NCBI GenBank assembly: GCA_003696465.1 | Contig: RFHG01000466.1 | Location: 1-9,125, forward strand | Length of the DNA stretch: 9,125 nt | Direction of reading: 5' to 3' | From: Gammaproteobacteria bacterium | GTDB lineage: Bacteria; Pseudomonadota; Gammaproteobacteria; J044 | Shown: positions 6,437-9,125 of the stretch, piece by piece | Numbering within the stretch: position 1 is the first letter of the stretch | Layout of the letters: each line of letters starts with the position of its first letter | The notes under the pieces: generated by a model | What the model was told of the DNA's origin: nothing | The model's input: only the letters and a program-made list of their open reading frames with translations | The model's database searches: none | Made by a program: the position numbers and the translations under genes

Positions 6437-6919
6437 ATGAACCAGCACAACCCCAAGCTCAAGGGCGACCACAACCCGAATTTCCGGCGCCTGCCGCGCA
6501 TCCTGTTCGTCAGCGAGTGCACCGGCAGCCGTACGGCCATGGCCGAGAGTTACGGACGCAAACTGGGTGAGGGCCTGATCGATGTGCTGGCTGCCGGAGC
6601 CGAGCTGACGGCACTGGATCCGCGCACCATCGAGGTCATGCGCGAGGACGGCATCGATGTGCGCGACTACACCGCACGGGTTTTCAGCCGCGACCTGGCC
6701 GAATGGGCCGACATCATCGTGGTGCTCTGCGCCACGCCGGGCAAGGTGCATCCCTACATCCCGGAAGGCGCCGTGCGCAAGGACTGGCCGATCCGCAATC
6801 CGGCGCGTCAGGCCAAAAACGACACGGACAAGGCGCCCTTCGTCAAGGCCCGGGACGACATCAAGCGGCGTATCCAGCAGCTCGTCAACGCGATCAAGCT
6901 GTCGCGTCTTGGGCAGTAA
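6437..6919 (+). CDS. LMW phosphatase / ArsC-fold protein lacking the catalytic Cys and Asp
   Basis: The 160-residue product aligns along its length with thioredoxin-type arsenate reductases and low-molecular-weight protein tyrosine phosphatases. It has a first strand ILFV, then a P-loop, AMAESYGRKL, DVLAAGAELTALDPRTIEVM, GIDVRDYTAR, IIVVLC, and WPIRNPA. The P-loop is altered. Where S. aureus ArsC has CTGNSCRS, this protein has SECTGSRT (residues 26-33), so the nucleophile of Cys-x5-Arg is Ser26 and the only loop Cys (28) is two residues off. The general-acid Asp of the DP motif is Asn121. Arg32 and Cys98 (at the ArsC Cys82 position) remain. A catalytic arsenate reductase or phosphatase is therefore unlikely; oxyanion or phosphopeptide binding is possible (inference). 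Start ATG 6437 lies 10 bp after the DUF2333 stop with AGGAA upstream. Its stop lies 3 bp from the convergent moaC stop. Confidence 0.88.
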   Translation: MNQHNPKLKGDHNPNFRRLPRILFVSECTGSRTAMAESYGRKLGEGLIDVLAAGAELTALDPRTIEVMREDGIDVRDYTARVFSRDLAEWADIIVVLCATPGKVHPYIPEGAVRKDWPIRNPARQAKNDTDKAPFVKARDDIKRRIQQLVNAIKLSRLGQ

Positions 6920-6922
6920 CGA

Positions 6923-7429
6923 TCAGCAGCCGTCGCTGCACTCGGCCGCGTAGTCCTCGGCCTCCCAGTCGCCCGACTTGCCGCCGCTCTTTTTGAGCAG
7001 GCGGATATCGTCCATCACCATGCCGCGATCCACTGCCTTGCACATGTCGTAGACGGTGAGCAGGGCCACCTGAACGGCCGTCAGGGCCTCCATCTCCACG
7101 CCGGTCTGGCCGCGTGTCTCCACCGTGGCACGGCAGCGCACGAGGTTGTTCTCCTTGTCCGGTTCCAGCTCTACCGCCACCCGGGTCAGCATCAGCGGAT
7201 GGCAGAGCGGCACCAGGTCGCTGGTCTTCTTGGCCGCCATGATGCCGGCGATGCGGGCGATGCCGAGCACATCCCCCTTGCGGTGGCCGCCCGAGATGAT
7301 GAGCGCCAGCGTCTGGGGCTGCATGCGGATCACGCCGCCGGCAATGGCGATGCGATGGGTCTCGTCCTTGGCGCCCACATCCACCATGTGGGCCTGGCCG
7401 TTTTCGTTGAAGTGGGTCAGTTCGCTCAT
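6923..7429 (-). CDS. moaC: Cyclic pyranopterin monophosphate synthase MoaC
   Basis: MoaC converts the MoaA product, 3',8-cyclo-GTP, to cyclic pyranopterin monophosphate, the first stable intermediate of molybdenum cofactor synthesis, in the cytoplasm. The 168-residue protein starts with SELTHFNENGQAHMVDVGAK and can be numbered directly against E. coli MoaC: Lys51 (GGHRKGDV), His77 (LCHPLMLT), Glu112 and Glu114 (VEMEALTAV), Asp128 and Lys131 (DMCKAVDRGM) are all present. The C-terminal tail DWEAEDYAAECSDGC is acidic with two Cys and slightly longer than in E. coli (161 residues). The ribosome binding site is weak (AGGG immediately before ATG). It is transcribed away from moaD-moaE, with 56 bp between the starts. 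No moaA or moaB is in the window. Confidence 0.97.
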   Translation of the reverse strand: MSELTHFNENGQAHMVDVGAKDETHRIAIAGGVIRMQPQTLALIISGGHRKGDVLGIARIAGIMAAKKTSDLVPLCHPLMLTRVAVELEPDKENNLVRCRATVETRGQTGVEMEALTAVQVALLTVYDMCKAVDRGMVMDDIRLLKKSGGKSGDWEAEDYAAECSDGC

Positions 7430-7443
7430 ACCCTGGAATCCGG

Positions 7444-7452
7444 TGCTAGAAT
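7444..7452 (+). promoter_or_regulatory. Extended -10 promoter of moaD-moaE-nfi
   Basis: TGC-TAGAAT is an extended -10 element (TGn plus a hexamer matching TATAAT at five of six). It lies 34 bp before the moaD start in the moaC/moaD divergent space; the predicted start near 7459 leaves a leader of about 27 bases. No good -35 is seen at 17 bp, as is usual for extended -10 promoters. Confidence 0.55.
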
Positions 7453-7485
7453 GAGAGGTCCTGCGAAAAATCGAGCATATCAGAC

Positions 7486-7719
7486 ATGAGCGTTAAGGTC
7501 AGATACTTTGCCAGTCTCGGCGATCTCATCGGTCGCAACGAAGACCACATGGATATCGCGGGCCATGTCACGGTGGCCGACGTCTGGCGCGAGGCGACCG
7601 GCGAGATCCCCATGCCGCCGCGCACTCTGGTGGCCGTCAATCAGGAATACGCCGATCTGGAGCAGGTGGTACACGACGGTGACGAGGTGGCCTTCTTCCC
7701 GCCCGTCACCGGGGGCTGA
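7486..7719 (+). CDS. moaD: Molybdopterin synthase small subunit MoaD
   Basis: The 77-residue ubiquitin-like sulfur carrier opens with MSVKVRYFASLGDLIG and ends in FFPPVTGG. The terminal Gly-Gly is adenylated by MoeB and thiocarboxylated; MoaD then donates sulfur to cPMP within the MoaD-MoaE complex. Length is close to E. coli MoaD (81). The ribosome binding site is poor (a lone GAG about 10 bases upstream), but this ATG gives the family's usual N terminus. The stop lies 3 bp before moaE, so the subunits are co-expressed. Confidence 0.96.
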   Translation: MSVKVRYFASLGDLIGRNEDHMDIAGHVTVADVWREATGEIPMPPRTLVAVNQEYADLEQVVHDGDEVAFFPPVTGG

Positions 7720-7722
7720 GCC

Positions 7723-8166
7723 ATGCCGCTGGTACGGATCGTCGAGGAGGCCTTCCAGCCCTGGTCGCTGCTGGCCGAACTGGAGCCGGAGCTGGGCCTG
7801 CGCCCGGGCGGGGTCGGCGCAACCGCCGTGTTTGCCGGCACCATGCGCGACTTCAACGAGGGCGACACGGTGCAGGGCATGACCCTGGAACACTATCCGG
7901 GCATGACGGAACGGCATCTCGAACGCATCATTGACGAGGCCCGCGAGCGCTTCGGAATCCTCGATGCCCTCATCGTACATCGCGTGGGCCCCATCCGTCC
8001 CGCCGAGACCATCGTCCTCACCGCCGTCTGGTCTGCCCACCGCAAGGCCGCCTTCGAGGCCAACCGTTTCCTGATGGAAGAACTCAAGCACCGCGCCCCC
8101 TTCTGGAAAAAGGAGGCACTGAGCGACGGCAGCAGTCGTTGGGTGGAGCAGAACACCCCCGGCTGA
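7723..8166 (+). CDS. moaE: Molybdopterin synthase catalytic subunit MoaE
   Basis: MoaE binds cPMP and, with two thiocarboxylated MoaD, makes the dithiolene of molybdopterin. The 147-residue protein has the motifs GATAVFAGTMRDFNEG (Arg42), LEHYPGMTERHL (56-66), VHRVGPIRPAE, WSAHRKAAFEA (His106, Arg107) and LKHRAPFWKKE with Lys122 and Lys129, which correspond to the active-site Lys119 and Lys126 of E. coli MoaE. Length is normal (E. coli 150). The start lies 3 bp after the moaD stop with a G run as ribosome binding site. The stop TGA shares its A with the nfi start (TGATG), which implies coupled translation. Confidence 0.97.
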   Translation: MPLVRIVEEAFQPWSLLAELEPELGLRPGGVGATAVFAGTMRDFNEGDTVQGMTLEHYPGMTERHLERIIDEARERFGILDALIVHRVGPIRPAETIVLTAVWSAHRKAAFEANRFLMEELKHRAPFWKKEALSDGSSRWVEQNTPG

Positions 8167-8897
8167 TGGCGCAGGAACACGCCGATGACTGTCCCGCTAG
8201 GGTGGCCCGTGCGCGTGCCCGGCATCCCTGGCCCGACAGCCCCCCCGAGGCGCGGGCCCTGCAGGAGCGGCTGCGCAACGCGATCATCACTGGTGATGCA
8301 ATGCCGCGACCGGTGCGGCGCGTGGCCGGGGTCGATGTCGGTTTCGAACAGGGCGGCCGGGTGACCCGGGCTGCCGTGGCGGTGCTAGATGCCGCCACGC
8401 TCGAACTGCTGGAATACCGCATTGCCCGTAGCCCCACCCGCTTTCCCTATGTGCCGGGCCTGCTCTCGTTTCGTGAACTGCCCGCCGTGCTCGATGCCTT
8501 CGAGGGCCTGGAGAGATGCCCCGACCTCCTGGTCTGCGATGGCCAGGGACTGGCGCATCCGCGCCGCTTCGGTATCGCCTGTCACCTGGGCCTGCTGCTC
8601 GACCTGCCGGCCATCGGCGTGGCCAAGAGCCGCCTGGTGGGCAGCTTTCGGGAGCCAAGCATGGAACGGGGCAGTCGTGCACCACTCATGGATGGCGAAG
8701 AAACCATCGGCGCCGTGCTTCGTACCCGCAGCGAGGTAAGGCCCGTATTCGTCTCGGTTGGCCACCGGCTGTCGCTCGATACGGCCATCGAATGGACCCT
8801 GCGCCTGAGCCCGCGCTACCGCCTGCCGGAGCCCATCCGCTGGGCCGACGGGCTGGCCTCGCGACGGCCGTCGTTCATGCGCAGGGTCGAGGAGTAA
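8166..8897 (+). CDS. nfi: Endonuclease V (deoxyinosine 3' endonuclease)
   Basis: Endonuclease V nicks DNA at the second phosphodiester bond 3' of deoxyinosine and other deaminated or odd bases, starting alternative excision repair. The 243-residue protein has all the family motifs: AGVDVGFEQGGRVTRAA (Asp57), the wedge PYVPG (94-98), LLSFRE (Glu104), CDGQGLAHPRRFG (Asp125), GVAKSRLVG, GHRLSLDTA, and RLPEPIRWADGLAS (Asp228). Asp57, Glu104, Asp125 and Asp228 match E. coli Asp35, Glu89, Asp110 and Asp214. One change is DGQG in place of the E. coli DGHG. ATG 8166 is chosen because it overlaps the moaE stop by one base; it gives an N terminus about 20 residues longer than E. coli (223 residues), rich in Ala and Arg, so a later start cannot be excluded. 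It ends 5 bp from the convergent BASS gene. Confidence 0.95.
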   Translation: MAQEHADDCPARVARARARHPWPDSPPEARALQERLRNAIITGDAMPRPVRRVAGVDVGFEQGGRVTRAAVAVLDAATLELLEYRIARSPTRFPYVPGLLSFRELPAVLDAFEGLERCPDLLVCDGQGLAHPRRFGIACHLGLLLDLPAIGVAKSRLVGSFREPSMERGSRAPLMDGEETIGAVLRTRSEVRPVFVSVGHRLSLDTAIEWTLRLSPRYRLPEPIRWADGLASRRPSFMRRVEE

Positions 8898-8902
8898 TCC
8901 GT

Positions 8903-9125
8903 TCAGCTCCTGCGCCACAGGCTGGCCAGCAGCGAGCCCGAGAGATTGTGCCAGAGCGAGAACAGGGCGCCGGGCAGGGCGGCCACCGGGCCGAAGTATT
9001 TGACTGCCAGGGCCACCGCCAGGCCGGAGTTCTGCATGCCGGTTTCTATGGCCAGGGTGCGGGCGATGCGCGGCGGCTGGCCCAGGAGCCGCGGCACTGC
9101 ATAGCCGATGAGCAGGCCGCCTGCA
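8903..9125 (-). CDS. C-terminal part of a BASS (bile acid:sodium symporter) family transporter, truncated by window edge
   Basis: About 73 residues are visible, read leftwards from the window end to TGA at 8905-8903. The sequence GLLIGYAVPRLLGQPPRIARTLAIETGMQNSGLAVALA with the following PGALFSLWHNLSGSLLASLW is typical of the last membrane helices of the SBF/BASS family, including the conserved E-x-G-M-Q-N-S-G motif of the sodium-binding crossover region. These inner-membrane proteins carry organic anions with Na+; bacterial members differ in substrate (bile acids, pantoate, keto acids and others), and the substrate cannot be told here. The GTG at 9097 falls inside the gene and is not its start. 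Confidence 0.92.
   Translation of the reverse strand, partial: AGGLLIGYAVPRLLGQPPRIARTLAIETGMQNSGLAVALAVKYFGPVAALPGALFSLWHNLSGSLLASLWRRS

Noticed and set aside
5263..6540. Open frame of 425 codons on the minus strand
   Set aside because: It is antisense to the DUF2333 gene, rich in His/Gly/Arg as expected for a mirror frame, and covers the divergent promoter region.
6437..6919. Functional arsenate reductase (arsC) call
   Set aside because: The fold fits, but the catalytic Cys and Asp are replaced and there is no ars operon gene (arsR, arsB/acr3) nearby.
7430..7485. Moco riboswitch between moaC and moaD
   Set aside because: Only 56 bp lie between the starts, and the predicted leader is about 27 bases, far too short for that structure.

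Overview
The window is chromosomal DNA of a GC-rich proteobacterium, most likely a gammaproteobacterium. The evidence is the mutY-yggX pair next to a tRNA-Phe, an AsmA-family protein, a DUF2333 membrane protein and split moaC / moaDE genes, all with gammaproteobacterial-looking sequences. I cannot name the genus. The density is that of core genome: genes are tightly packed and no IS, CRISPR array, prophage structural gene or long intergenic gap is visible.

Left edge (1-1140): the C-terminal part of an unrecognised tryptophan-rich protein, then an unrecognised protein of 225 residues with three predicted membrane segments, closed by a strong hairpin terminator. Next (1149-2654 and on to 5266, minus strand): a tRNA-Phe(GAA) with its own good sigma-70 promoter, preceded by a compact four-gene set read leftwards: AsmA-family protein, secreted SRPBCC-fold protein, adenine glycosylase MutY and Fe(II)-trafficking protein YggX. 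The last three junctions are 4 bp or overlapping, so this looks like one operon. MutY carries a 4Fe-4S cluster, and YggX is known to protect labile Fe-S proteins.

Middle (5347-6919, plus strand): a divergent two-gene unit made of a DUF2333 membrane protein and a protein of the low-molecular-weight phosphatase / thioredoxin-type arsenate reductase fold. The second protein keeps the fold signatures but has lost both catalytic residues: the P-loop nucleophile Cys is Ser and the general-acid Asp is Asn. This is the most unusual thing in the window and may mark a binding or regulatory pseudo-enzyme working with the membrane protein.

Right (6923-8897): moaC on the minus strand, diverging from moaD-moaE-nfi on the plus strand. 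MoaC makes cPMP, and MoaD plus MoaE form molybdopterin synthase. nfi encodes endonuclease V (hypoxanthine/deaminated base repair) and starts inside the moaE stop codon. Translational linkage of molybdenum cofactor synthesis to endonuclease V is notable because both act against abnormal purines in E. coli. The window ends in the C-terminal part of a BASS (bile acid:sodium symporter) family transporter on the minus strand.
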